Assembly (NCBI GenBank): GCA_016342415.1
Contig: JAEIOD010000011.1
Coordinates: 62,001-126,000, forward strand
From: Clostridiales bacterium
GTDB lineage: Bacteria; Bacillota; Clostridia; Peptostreptococcales; Acidaminobacteraceae
Length of the DNA stretch: 64,000 nucleotides
Reading direction: 5' to 3'
Position numbers and translations under genes: made by a program. Below the pieces are notes generated by a model. It ran no database searches. It was given only the letters and a program-made list of their open reading frames with translations, and was not told the origin of the DNA. Positions 16,130-23,497 of this stretch are shown in pieces. Numbering within the stretch: position 1 is the stretch's first letter; the number at the start of each line of letters is the position of its first letter.

Positions 16130-17650
16130 TTATTCACCTTCTAAAAGACCCGCTACACGATATTTAAGAGGTTTTCTTAATTTTTCACGTGAAATATCAG
16201 GTCTTAATTTTTCTAATTGGTTGAGTGCTATATTGCAGCCGTAATCCATACCTTGACAGCCAGCTAAAAGTAAAACATCGTCGTCAGATACTTGGGTTAA
16301 TGCATGTGAAATAGCATCCTCTAGTTGATCATAGAGATGTACTTTAATATTGGCTTCAGACATGATTTTCAAGAAAATATTCAGTTCATCTTCTGTAACT
16401 TCATCTTTCCATATAACATGACCAATAGATTTTGTTGCAATAATTTCTGTTAAACCTAATTTTTTTGACCATTTTACAATAGTCTCCGCATTTTCTTTAT
16501 TAACGGTGACACCACGACTCCCTCTAATGGCATAAACCAAATGGAAATCCTTATATGTCATAAAATCGAGTGTCTCAAGTGTCACATTGATATTACCTGC
16601 GTTTGCAAAGTGATCATCAATAATTTTATAGTTGTCTTCAAATATAAATTCAAATCGTCTTTCTATACCCATAAAATCCTTGATACCCTTTTGAATGATT
16701 TCAGCAGGTATACCTAAAACCATTGAAGTTGTGATAGCGACTAAAGAGTTATACACACAGTGATAACCAGGAATGGACAATTCGATTTTAAATGGTGCAT
16801 AGTTTAGGTTAGAGTGAACTGTAAATCTTGCTCGACCAGTTGACAAATCCAAACCAGAAATCCAGACATTTCCCGAAGTATCATTAACGCCATATGTAAT
16901 TGCCTGTGCTTTAGTTTCATGAACCAACCTGGCACTCATTTCATCATCGAGGTTAAGTATTGCAGTTGCTTCAGGTTTGGCATTTCTGATCAAACCTGCT
17001 TTGAAATTATAATAGGCTTCAAAAGAACCGTGGTTATCAATGTGTTCACGGCTGATATTATTTAAAGTTACAATATCAAAGTCTACTCCTCCTACACGGT
17101 TTAACTCCAATGCAGAAGAAGACACTTCCATAGTTGCATGTGTGACATTTTTCTCCAACATTTTCGAAAAATATCCATGTAAGTCAAGTGATTCAGGTGT
17201 TGTTAAAACAGCAGCTTCTTGTTCATCATCGATTTTAACCACAACGGTCCCGATAAGACCGGTTTTGATTTGATGTGCTTCTAGTATAGAGTTCATCATA
17301 AACGAAGTGGTTGTTTTACCATTGGTCGCTGTAATACCGATCATCTTCAAATGGCTTGAAGGATGGTTGTAATATTTATCTGCTAATAAAGCCAATGCCA
17401 AACGGCTATCTTTTACTTTATATTGTGGTATATCCAAGTCTTTAAAATCCTCTACGATTGCAGCAACAGCACCACTATTCATTGCGTCTTCTAAATAGTT
17501 ATGACCATCTGTTTGGTATCCTTTGATACAAACAAATAATGAAGAGGGTATCACGTTTTTGGAATGATACTGAATACTTTCTATTTCTAAAGGTTTATCA
17601 TTTTTTCTATCAATAATATCTAGTGTTGATAAAAGTGTTTCAAGATTCAT
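16130..17650 (-). CDS. MurE-like Mur ligase with atypical C-terminal domain
   Basis: A 506-residue protein with the three domains of MurE. The N-terminal substrate part, the ATP site GITATNGKTTTSF (about 110), TTPESLDLHGYF and MEVSSSALELNRV all look like MurE. The C-terminal domain departs: the usual DYAHTPD is DHFANAGN, the GCGGDRD segment is IRGSRGVTV, and the DNPR (diaminopimelate) or DNPA-type (lysine) selectivity motif is missing. It may add another amino acid, or act on another acceptor. It starts 4 bases after the ATP-grasp gene. Calling it murE would overstate what is seen. Confidence 0.8.
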   Translation of the reverse strand: MNLETLLSTLDIIDRKNDKPLEIESIQYHSKNVIPSSLFVCIKGYQTDGHNYLEDAMNSGAVAAIVEDFKDLDIPQYKVKDSRLALALLADKYYNHPSSHLKMIGITATNGKTTTSFMMNSILEAHQIKTGLIGTVVVKIDDEQEAAVLTTPESLDLHGYFSKMLEKNVTHATMEVSSSALELNRVGGVDFDIVTLNNISREHIDNHGSFEAYYNFKAGLIRNAKPEATAILNLDDEMSARLVHETKAQAITYGVNDTSGNVWISGLDLSTGRARFTVHSNLNYAPFKIELSIPGYHCVYNSLVAITTSMVLGIPAEIIQKGIKDFMGIERRFEFIFEDNYKIIDDHFANAGNINVTLETLDFMTYKDFHLVYAIRGSRGVTVNKENAETIVKWSKKLGLTEIIATKSIGHVIWKDEVTEDELNIFLKIMSEANIKVHLYDQLEDAISHALTQVSDDDVLLLAGCQGMDYGCNIALNQLEKLRPDISREKLRKPLKYRVAGLLEGE

Positions 17651-17654
17651 ATGA

Positions 17655-18839
17655 TCACTTCCTTTTTAGTTTTTTGAATACTTTACTAAATAACTGACCC
17701 ATATAATTGAAATAAGGTTTTGTATCATCTAGTGCCCAGATGGCATAAGCTTTTTTTCTAAAGAGTGACTTGAATACAGACCACCCTGTTAGTTGCTTTG
17801 TTTTGAGATAACCTTTTATTGCTAAAACATCTTCAAAGGCATAAACAAAGGTACGATGAGTCGAGTATTCTATAAATTTATTTTCCACAGGTTGCCCAGT
17901 CAATTCCTTATATGCAATATAAGGGAAGTTCAAACCGACTTTTTCTAGCAGAGTGTTTAGATTAGTTGTTCTGACATTGATTTCAATTAGGTAATATTGA
18001 CCATTATCGGCATCTTTTTTGAACTCAATTTCAGCAAATCCTTTAAATCCAACAGCTTCTAAAAACGGTGCACCAATAGTATATAATTCGGGTACATGAA
18101 GTTGTTTGGTATATACTGAAGCACCGAAATTAATAGGATATTGACGGTTCTTATTACAAGTCATATAATGTGTTACTTTTGAGTCTTTATTTAAATAACA
18201 GTCAAATGTATACATATGATCGTCAAATCCAGGTATAATACGTTGAACAAAGACTTCTAAATGATGTGCCTTCGCTTTTTTAATCGCTTCTTCCAATTCT
18301 GATACATTATTAACTTTAAACATCTTCTTTCTGAAGACATCAACAAATGCCGGAGAATCTGATGGTTTAACGATACAAGGATAACCCGCTAATTTTTGAA
18401 CTTTAACCAAAAAATCCTCTTCGTCAATGCGAATGGTTTCAGGTACTTTTACACCGTGCTCAACAGCAATATCGTGTAAAGTATTCTTATCCATGAGATC
18501 TGTAAATAAACCTTGTTTTTCTTGGTTGATTAAATAATATTTCTTGAGTTCGTCTAAATGGGCATCCACCACTTCTACATATGGATCTGCACATGGAAAA
18601 AGAACGGGTTTGTGATCTTGAGATTTTGCATAATCTATTAAAAATCGAATATATTCTTTTGTATTTTTTCTGTAGTGAGGTGCAATGAGTTTTTCAGAAA
18701 CATATTTCGAATGAAATCCATATGTACCTTCTTCTTGATAGTCGATAGCAACAACATGAACATTATTTCTTCCAAGACCTCTAATAACACTTAATCCAAT
18801 ATAGTAATTGGCTCCTAATATAACAGCTTTATGATTCAA
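17655..18839 (-). CDS. ATP-grasp carboxylate-amine ligase
   Basis: A 394-residue ATP-grasp enzyme of the CarB/PurK-like class. The N-terminal Rossmann-like part (VILGANYYIGLSVIRGLG) is followed by PCADPYVEVVDAHL, the ATP-grasp core from KNTLHDIAVEHGVKVPET to GYPCIVKPSDSP, IQRIIPG-type FVQRIIPGFDD, and the metal-binding EIEFKK / LIEINVRTTN. A basic tail (FSKVFKKLKRK) may touch the membrane. The layout resembles D-aspartate ligases of enterococci, which work with an aspartate racemase, as the operon here also encodes. That match is by plan, not by alignment. First gene of the operon. Confidence 0.82.
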   Translation of the reverse strand: MNHKAVILGANYYIGLSVIRGLGRNNVHVVAIDYQEEGTYGFHSKYVSEKLIAPHYRKNTKEYIRFLIDYAKSQDHKPVLFPCADPYVEVVDAHLDELKKYYLINQEKQGLFTDLMDKNTLHDIAVEHGVKVPETIRIDEEDFLVKVQKLAGYPCIVKPSDSPAFVDVFRKKMFKVNNVSELEEAIKKAKAHHLEVFVQRIIPGFDDHMYTFDCYLNKDSKVTHYMTCNKNRQYPINFGASVYTKQLHVPELYTIGAPFLEAVGFKGFAEIEFKKDADNGQYYLIEINVRTTNLNTLLEKVGLNFPYIAYKELTGQPVENKFIEYSTHRTFVYAFEDVLAIKGYLKTKQLTGWSVFKSLFRKKAYAIWALDDTKPYFNYMGQLFSKVFKKLKRK

Positions 18840-18969
18840 GAGAATCCTCCTCTTTACGTATTTATTATCATATTATTTTACCACGAATCCTTCTGTTTTG
18901 CATTAATAAGCATAATAAATACTAGGTTGGGTATTGTAAATAAATATACTTTTAGTTACAATTAAGTTA

Positions 18970-18983
18970 CCCCTGGACAGGGG
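18970..18983 (+). promoter_or_regulatory. GC-rich hairpin just before the ribosome site of the CoA-binding gene
   Basis: CCCCTG-GA-CAGGGG is one of the few GC-rich palindromes in this AT-rich window, 4 bases before TAGGAGG and 13 before the ATG at 18997. No T run follows, so it is not a terminator. It could be an operator or affect translation. Confidence 0.35.
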
Positions 18984-18996
18984 GTTAGGAGGTTAT

Positions 18997-19386
18997 ATGG
19001 AAAAAATAATTGCAAATATGTTGGAAAAGAAAAACTGGGTAGTTGTTGGAGCACATCCAAGTCCTGAGAAGTTTGGTAATAAAATCTACAATAAACTCTC
19101 AAAATTTGGTTATCATGTGATTCCTGTTAATCCTGTTTATGAAGAAGTTGAAGGTGTTCAAACCATTCCATCTTTAAAAGAAGTAAAAGAACCAATAGAT
19201 TGTGTGAATGTGGTTGTATCTCCAAAAAGAGCCATGGTGGTTGTAAAAGATGCGATTGAAATGGGTATTAAGTATATATGGTTCCAGCCTGGCGCGTTTA
19301 ATGAAGAAGTTATTGATTATGCTGAGAGCAACGGATTAGAAGTTGTTTTCCATGCATGTGTGTTAGTTGAATTAGACAGAAATTGA
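18997..19386 (+). CDS. CoA-binding domain protein (YccU type)
   Basis: A 129-residue single-domain protein with the Rossmann-like CoA_binding_2 fold: VVVGAHPSPEKFGNKIYNKLSKFGYHVIPVNP and IDCVNVVVSPKRAM and the IWFQPGAFNEE segment. Members resemble the CoA-binding part of succinyl-CoA synthetase, but no enzyme role is established. Preceded by TAGGAGG, followed by a terminator, so a single-gene unit. Confidence 0.87.
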   Translation: MEKIIANMLEKKNWVVVGAHPSPEKFGNKIYNKLSKFGYHVIPVNPVYEEVEGVQTIPSLKEVKEPIDCVNVVVSPKRAMVVVKDAIEMGIKYIWFQPGAFNEEVIDYAESNGLEVVFHACVLVELDRN

Positions 19387-19410
19387 AGGGTTTAACCTTT
19401 CTTTTTTTTT
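19385..19410 (+). terminator. Intrinsic terminator after the CoA-binding gene
   Basis: GAAGGG (19385-19390) pairs with CCTTTC (19396-19401), one G-U pair, loop TTTAA, followed by a long T run. Confidence 0.75.
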
Positions 19411-19424
19411 GCGAGTGTGCTAAT

Positions 19425-19457
19425 ATAAACATATGTTAGTTTTATAAACATAAGTTA
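19425..19457 (+). promoter_or_regulatory. Tandem operator-like repeats before psuK
   Basis: ATAAACATATGTTA (19425-19438) and ATAAACATAAGTTA (19444-19457) differ at one base and repeat with a 19-base period, close to two helix turns. The first copy contains the palindrome AACATATGTT. The second touches the AAGGAG ribosome site. The next gene carries an N-terminal winged helix, so these are good candidates for its own operator. Confidence 0.6.
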
Positions 19458-19467
19458 AGGAGCGCCT

Positions 19468-20520
19468 ATGACATATAGAGAAAGAGAAATATTGGATTGG
19501 ATCAGAAAAAATCCTATGATCTCACAAAACGACTTGGCCAAAGAGCTGAATATTACCAGATCGTCAGTTGCTGTCCATATATCAAATTTGATAAAAAAAG
19601 GATTCATCAAAGGAAAAGGCTACGTACTCACAGAAGGACTAGGAGATATCATTGTAGTCGGTGGGGCAAATATAGATTTAACAGGTCATGTTGACCATCA
19701 GGTATCACGATATGATTCAAATCCTGGTGTAATCAGCACAACTTTTGGTGGTGTTGGTAGAAATATTGCAGAAAATCTAGCACGTTTAGGTTTACCTGTA
19801 AAATTAATCACCGCAATTGGTGATGATTATTATGGCGATCGTATGACTAAATATTGTGAATCTGTTGGGATTGACATGTCTTTAAGTAAGAAGTATATCA
19901 GTGAACGCACATCTGTCTATATGCAAATACTCAATCAAATCGGAGAGTTGGATGTAGCTGTTTCTGATATGCAAATCGTAGAAAGATTGACAAAAGAAAT
20001 GATTATGGATTATCATCATTATTTTGATAGCGCTAAAGCAGTTGTTGTTGATTGCAATGTATCGGTTTCGGTACTTACCTATCTATCAGAACATTTTGGA
20101 GACAAATTGTTTATTGATCCGGTATCTACAATAAAAGCAAAAAAAATAAAACCTTCTTTAAAAACCGCTTATTGCATCACACCAAATGTTTATGAACTTA
20201 GTGAGCTCAGTGAAGGGGATCACATGGAAGAGATGATGACGGATGTCATCAAACAAGGTGTACAGCATGTTGTGGTGACTCAAGGTGAAGACGGGGTTAT
20301 ATATTATGATAAAAAACTCCATAAAAAAGAAGCTGTCCCAGCAACGATAGAAAATGTAACAGGTGCTGGAGATGCTTTTGTAGCGGGATTGGTTTATGGA
20401 TTTGTAAATGAATATGACTTTTCAAAGTCGGTGGCATATGGTTTGAAAATGGCAAAGTTCACGGTTGAAAGTAAAACAACAGTCAGTGAAAGTATAAATG
20501 AAAGATTATTGGAGGCATAA
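19468..20520 (+). CDS. psuK: Pseudouridine kinase (PfkB family) with N-terminal DNA-binding domain
   Basis: PsuK phosphorylates pseudouridine to pseudouridine 5'-phosphate. The 350-residue protein has a winged-helix HTH at residues 1-60 (REILDWIRKNPMISQNDLA, then RSSVAVHISNLIKKGF) fused to a PfkB kinase domain. The kinase shows GGANIDLTG, FGGVGRNIAENLARLG and the C-terminal signature NVTGAGDAFVAGLVYG with catalytic Asp. The assignment to pseudouridine, not another ribonucleoside, rests on psuG starting 1 base after its stop. The HTH suggests it also regulates, probably its own operon through the repeats upstream. Confidence 0.9.
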   Translation: MTYREREILDWIRKNPMISQNDLAKELNITRSSVAVHISNLIKKGFIKGKGYVLTEGLGDIIVVGGANIDLTGHVDHQVSRYDSNPGVISTTFGGVGRNIAENLARLGLPVKLITAIGDDYYGDRMTKYCESVGIDMSLSKKYISERTSVYMQILNQIGELDVAVSDMQIVERLTKEMIMDYHHYFDSAKAVVVDCNVSVSVLTYLSEHFGDKLFIDPVSTIKAKKIKPSLKTAYCITPNVYELSELSEGDHMEEMMTDVIKQGVQHVVVTQGEDGVIYYDKKLHKKEAVPATIENVTGAGDAFVAGLVYGFVNEYDFSKSVAYGLKMAKFTVESKTTVSESINERLLEA

Positions 20521-21435
20521 ATGAAACAATACTTAGACATCAATGAGGAAGTTAAAAAGGCATTAGAGAATAATCAACCTGTAGTTGCATTGGAATCAAC
20601 AATTATATCTCATGGTATGCCTTACCCTCAAAATGTGGAAACGGCAAGAAAAGTTGAAGAAATTGTTAGAGCACAAGGTGCAATCCCAGCAACTATAGCT
20701 GTAATAGATGGTAAATTAAAAGTTGGTCTGACGACTGAGGAACTAGAGTTTTTTGGACAATCTAGTGACATCTTAAAGGCGAGTCGTCGTGATTTACCTT
20801 ATATTGTTGCTCAAGGTCTTCATGGTGCAACGACAGTTGCCACAACAATGATTATTGCTGAAATGGCTGGAATCAAAGTGTTTGTAACGGGTGGTATTGG
20901 TGGTGTTCATAGAGGTGCAAGTGAAAGTTTTGATATCTCAGCAGATTTACAGGAACTTGCAAAGACAGACGTAGCAGTTGTTTGTGCAGGCGTAAAATCA
21001 ATTTTGGATATTGGGTTAACGCTTGAGTATTTAGAGACGCAAGGTGTACCTGTGCTTGGCTATCAAACAAAAGATTTTCCGGCATTCTATACTAGAAAAA
21101 GTGGCTTTGAAGTATTGTATCAACTAGATGATGCAATGAGTACAGCTAAAACGATGGTAGCTAAATGGGATATGAACCTTAAAGGTGGTATTGTTATAGC
21201 CAATCCAGTGCCTGAAGCACAAGCGATGGAGGAACATGTAATTGCGAAGGCAATTGAAGAATCATTAAAAGCATGTGACGATCAAAACATTAAAGGTAAA
21301 GATATCACGCCATTTTTACTAGGTCGTATCAAAGATGTGACGAAAGGTAGTAGTTTGGATACAAATATTGCCTTGGTATATAATAATGCAAAAGTAGGCG
21401 GACAAATTGCTGTTGCATATTCAAAGATAAAATAG
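20521..21435 (+). CDS. psuG: Pseudouridine-5'-phosphate glycosidase
   Basis: PsuG splits pseudouridine 5'-phosphate to uracil and ribose 5-phosphate, ending the route begun by PsuK. The 304 residues show the family hallmarks [38 protein letters not shown], the [10 protein letters not shown] stretch with catalytic Lys regions, and [10 protein letters not shown]. Length is typical. It starts right after the psuK stop (TAAATG), with GGAGG inside the psuK end. Confidence 0.95.
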   Translation: MKQYLDINEEVKKALENNQPVVALESTIISHGMPYPQNVETARKVEEIVRAQGAIPATIAVIDGKLKVGLTTEELEFFGQSSDILKASRRDLPYIVAQGLHGATTVATTMIIAEMAGIKVFVTGGIGGVHRGASESFDISADLQELAKTDVAVVCAGVKSILDIGLTLEYLETQGVPVLGYQTKDFPAFYTRKSGFEVLYQLDDAMSTAKTMVAKWDMNLKGGIVIANPVPEAQAMEEHVIAKAIEESLKACDDQNIKGKDITPFLLGRIKDVTKGSSLDTNIALVYNNAKVGGQIAVAYSKIK

Positions 21436-21488
21436 TTTGTTTCCACTCCTTATGATATAATAAATTAATACGTATTGGAGGGGGACAC

Positions 21489-21797
21489 ATGAAAAAAATA
21501 TTATTACTGGTATTTGTTTTTGCATTATTTATGGTCGGATGTTCAGAAGAGGATCCGTTATTGGGCTCTTGGTATGACGAATCATCTGGTCAAATGATTA
21601 CATTTGAAGAAGATGGAACTTGCTCATTTGCTGGTACCACAGTGGAATATAAGGCGGATGAAACTCAACTGATTCTAATTGTTGAAGGTGAAGAACAAGT
21701 GATGAACTATGTTATTGAAGAAGATGACTTAGAATTGAGCTTTCCTGATTTAGACGATTTTGAATTATATTTTAAGAAAATCAAGAAGAATAATTAG
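21489..21797 (+). CDS. Small lipoprotein, first of three
   Basis: A 102-residue lipoprotein: signal peptide with lipobox MVGC (Cys at about 18), then an acidic 80-residue domain with a GSWYDESSGQMITFEEDGTC strand pattern and a closing FELYFKKI. This resembles the small lipocalin-like domains common in clostridial lipoproteins. Function unknown. GGAGGGGG precedes the ATG. Two related genes follow at once. Confidence 0.82.
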   Translation: MKKILLLVFVFALFMVGCSEEDPLLGSWYDESSGQMITFEEDGTCSFAGTTVEYKADETQLILIVEGEEQVMNYVIEEDDLELSFPDLDDFELYFKKIKKNN

Positions 21798-21805
21798 AGT
21801 TAGAT

Positions 21806-22078
21806 ATGAAAAAAAAATGGTTGATAATCTTCTGCATCTTTTTGGTTGGATGTAATCCTGATATCTCTGGTAAATGGATTAATCCAAATGGTTCAACTGA
21901 AATTGTGTTTAATGATGATTCTGTTGAGTTCTTCGGGGTAGAAGGAACATATAAGTTTAATGGAAATAAATTGGTCTTGTATCTGGGTTCAAAAACTATT
22001 GAATATGATTATGATTTAAAAGATGATCGGCTAATATTATACCTTGATGACGGTAAACTCATACTTGAGAAGGAGTAG
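21806..22078 (+). CDS. Small lipoprotein, second of three
   Basis: A 90-residue lipoprotein with lipobox LVGC (Cys about 16) and the same domain plan as its neighbours: SGKWINPNGSTEIVFNDDSVEFFG, then a beta-rich YKFNGNKLVLYLG and RLILYLDDGKLILEKE. Its ribosome site is weak and it sits 8 bases after the previous stop, so it may depend on coupling. Function unknown. Confidence 0.78.
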   Translation: MKKKWLIIFCIFLVGCNPDISGKWINPNGSTEIVFNDDSVEFFGVEGTYKFNGNKLVLYLGSKTIEYDYDLKDDRLILYLDDGKLILEKE

Positions 22079-22081
22079 AAG

Positions 22082-22393
22082 ATGAAGAGAATAGTAAGTC
22101 TGTTACTGATTGTGATGATTATTATGTCTTTTGTTGCATGTGGTAATGATGATTTATACGGCACTTGGCGATTAGATGGTGCAGAAGATATCGGTATTGA
22201 AATATTGATGACAATTACTGAAGATCAAATGGAGATCTTAGGGATGCCATTCGATTACTCAATTAAAGGTAATAAAATCATTATCAAAAATGAAGAAGGT
22301 GATGAAGAAATCGGCTTCAAAGTAAGTGGAGAGATATTAACATTTACGTCTGGTGATGAAGTACAAACATTTACAAGAGTTGAAGAGAAGTAA
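22082..22393 (+). CDS. Small lipoprotein, third of three
   Basis: A 103-residue lipoprotein with signal peptide and a Cys in FVACGNDD (about 20). It repeats the plan of the two genes before it: YGTWRLDG, a TITEDQMEILG strand, YSIKGNKIIIKNEEGDEE and a closing strand. Starts 3 bases after the previous stop. The three together look like an old tandem duplication now strongly diverged. Function unknown. Confidence 0.8.
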   Translation: MKRIVSLLLIVMIIMSFVACGNDDLYGTWRLDGAEDIGIEILMTITEDQMEILGMPFDYSIKGNKIIIKNEEGDEEIGFKVSGEILTFTSGDEVQTFTRVEEK

Positions 22394-22398
22394 TGGGT

Positions 22399-22425
22399 AA
22401 GGACTTTCGTTAGAAGGTCCTTTAA
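22399..22425 (+). terminator. Terminator after the lipoprotein cluster
   Basis: AAGGACTTTC (22399-22408) pairs with GAAGGTCCTT (22413-22422), one T-G pair, loop GTTA. The T run is short (TTT then AT-rich). Confidence 0.65.
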
Positions 22426-22443
22426 TATTATCTTAATACAAAT

Positions 22444-22472
22444 TTGTTATCATAAATTGCAAGTGATATAAT
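22444..22472 (+). promoter_or_regulatory. Sigma-A type promoter for the AIM24 gene
   Basis: TTGTTA (22444-22449) and TATAAT (22467-22472) with exactly 17 bases between. It lies 43 bases before the ATG at 22515. Confidence 0.7.
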
Positions 22473-22514
22473 ATAACCAATTATTGATCGTATTACATAT
22501 TGAAAGGAGTATTT

Positions 22515-23312
22515 ATGAAATCACATGAGATAGACTACACATTGTATGGAGACGACATGCAGTTTGTAGAAATTGAATTAGATCCAGGCGAGACTGTTAT
22601 TGCAGAAGCAGGGGCGATGATGTACATGGACTATCCGGTTCAAATGGAATCAATATTTGGAGACGGATCTGAACAAAGCTCTTCTGGTGGATTTATGGGC
22701 AAACTAATGGGTGCTGGTAAACGTATGATCACAGGCGAAAGTTTATTTATGACAGCCTTTACAAATGAAGGTGCTGGAAAGAGAAATGTTTCATTTGCTG
22801 CACCTTATGCAGGTAAAATTGTTCCACTGGATTTATCTGAGCATGGCGGAAAAATTATTTGTCAAAAGGATGCTTTCCTGTGCTGTGCAAAGGGGATTAG
22901 TATCGGTATCGAATTCCAAAAGAAAATAGGCGTTGGTTTCTTTGGTGGTGAAGGCTTCATTATGCAAAAACTAGAAGGTGACGGAAAAGCTTTTATTCAT
23001 GCCAGTGGGACGATCATTGAAAGAGAACTTAGAGATGGTGAAAAATTAAAAGTGGATACAGGGTGTTTGGTAGCACTAGAAAAGGCTGTTGGTTATGATA
23101 TAGAAATGGTCAAAGGTATTAAAAGCGCATTCTTTGGTGGAGAAGGTTTATTCTTTGCTACAGTAACCGGACCAGGTAAAGTATGGCTACAATCATTACC
23201 ATTTAGTCGACTGGCAGACAGAATATATAAAAATGCCCCATCACATGGTGGTAGTAGCAAAGGTGAAGGTAGTGTTCTTGGAGTACTGGGTAACCTTTTA
23301 GATGGTAATTAG
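22515..23312 (+). CDS. AIM24 / TIGR00266 family protein
   Basis: A 265-residue protein of the AIM24 family (DUF124), a beta-sandwich fold found in bacteria and mitochondria, with no known enzyme activity. Visible marks are [18 protein letters not shown], the glycine-rich [25 protein letters not shown] and [23 protein letters not shown] repeated as [23 protein letters not shown]. The ATG at 22515 follows AAAGGAG; the in-frame TTG at 22500 is part of that ribosome-site region and is rejected. Own promoter and terminator make it a single-gene unit. Confidence 0.87.
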   Translation: MKSHEIDYTLYGDDMQFVEIELDPGETVIAEAGAMMYMDYPVQMESIFGDGSEQSSSGGFMGKLMGAGKRMITGESLFMTAFTNEGAGKRNVSFAAPYAGKIVPLDLSEHGGKIICQKDAFLCCAKGISIGIEFQKKIGVGFFGGEGFIMQKLEGDGKAFIHASGTIIERELRDGEKLKVDTGCLVALEKAVGYDIEMVKGIKSAFFGGEGLFFATVTGPGKVWLQSLPFSRLADRIYKNAPSHGGSSKGEGSVLGVLGNLLDGN

Positions 23313-23316
23313 AAAC

Positions 23317-23342
23317 GAGGACTCTTTGAGTCTTCTTTTTTT
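23317..23342 (+). terminator. Intrinsic terminator after the AIM24 gene
   Basis: GAGGACTC pairs with GAGTCTTC (one G-T pair), loop TTT, followed by a run of seven T. Confidence 0.85.
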
Positions 23343-23497
23343 GTTTGTTGAGAACGAATATATTTGTTTTAACTCATTCCAAAATATTGAAAAGATTCAA
23401 AATACATGATACGCTAAAAGGAGCATTTTCTTACGGTGAAGCCATTTTTCATCAGAGAATTTGAAGGATATTACTATTGATATGAAAGAGAGAGTAC

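Noticed and set aside
23436..23480. Possible second leader peptide (GTG start, ends in three Tyr) before the ABC exporter
   Set aside because: Ribosome site spacing is too long, no terminator or alternative stems lie between it and the next gene, and exporters have no tie to tyrosine.
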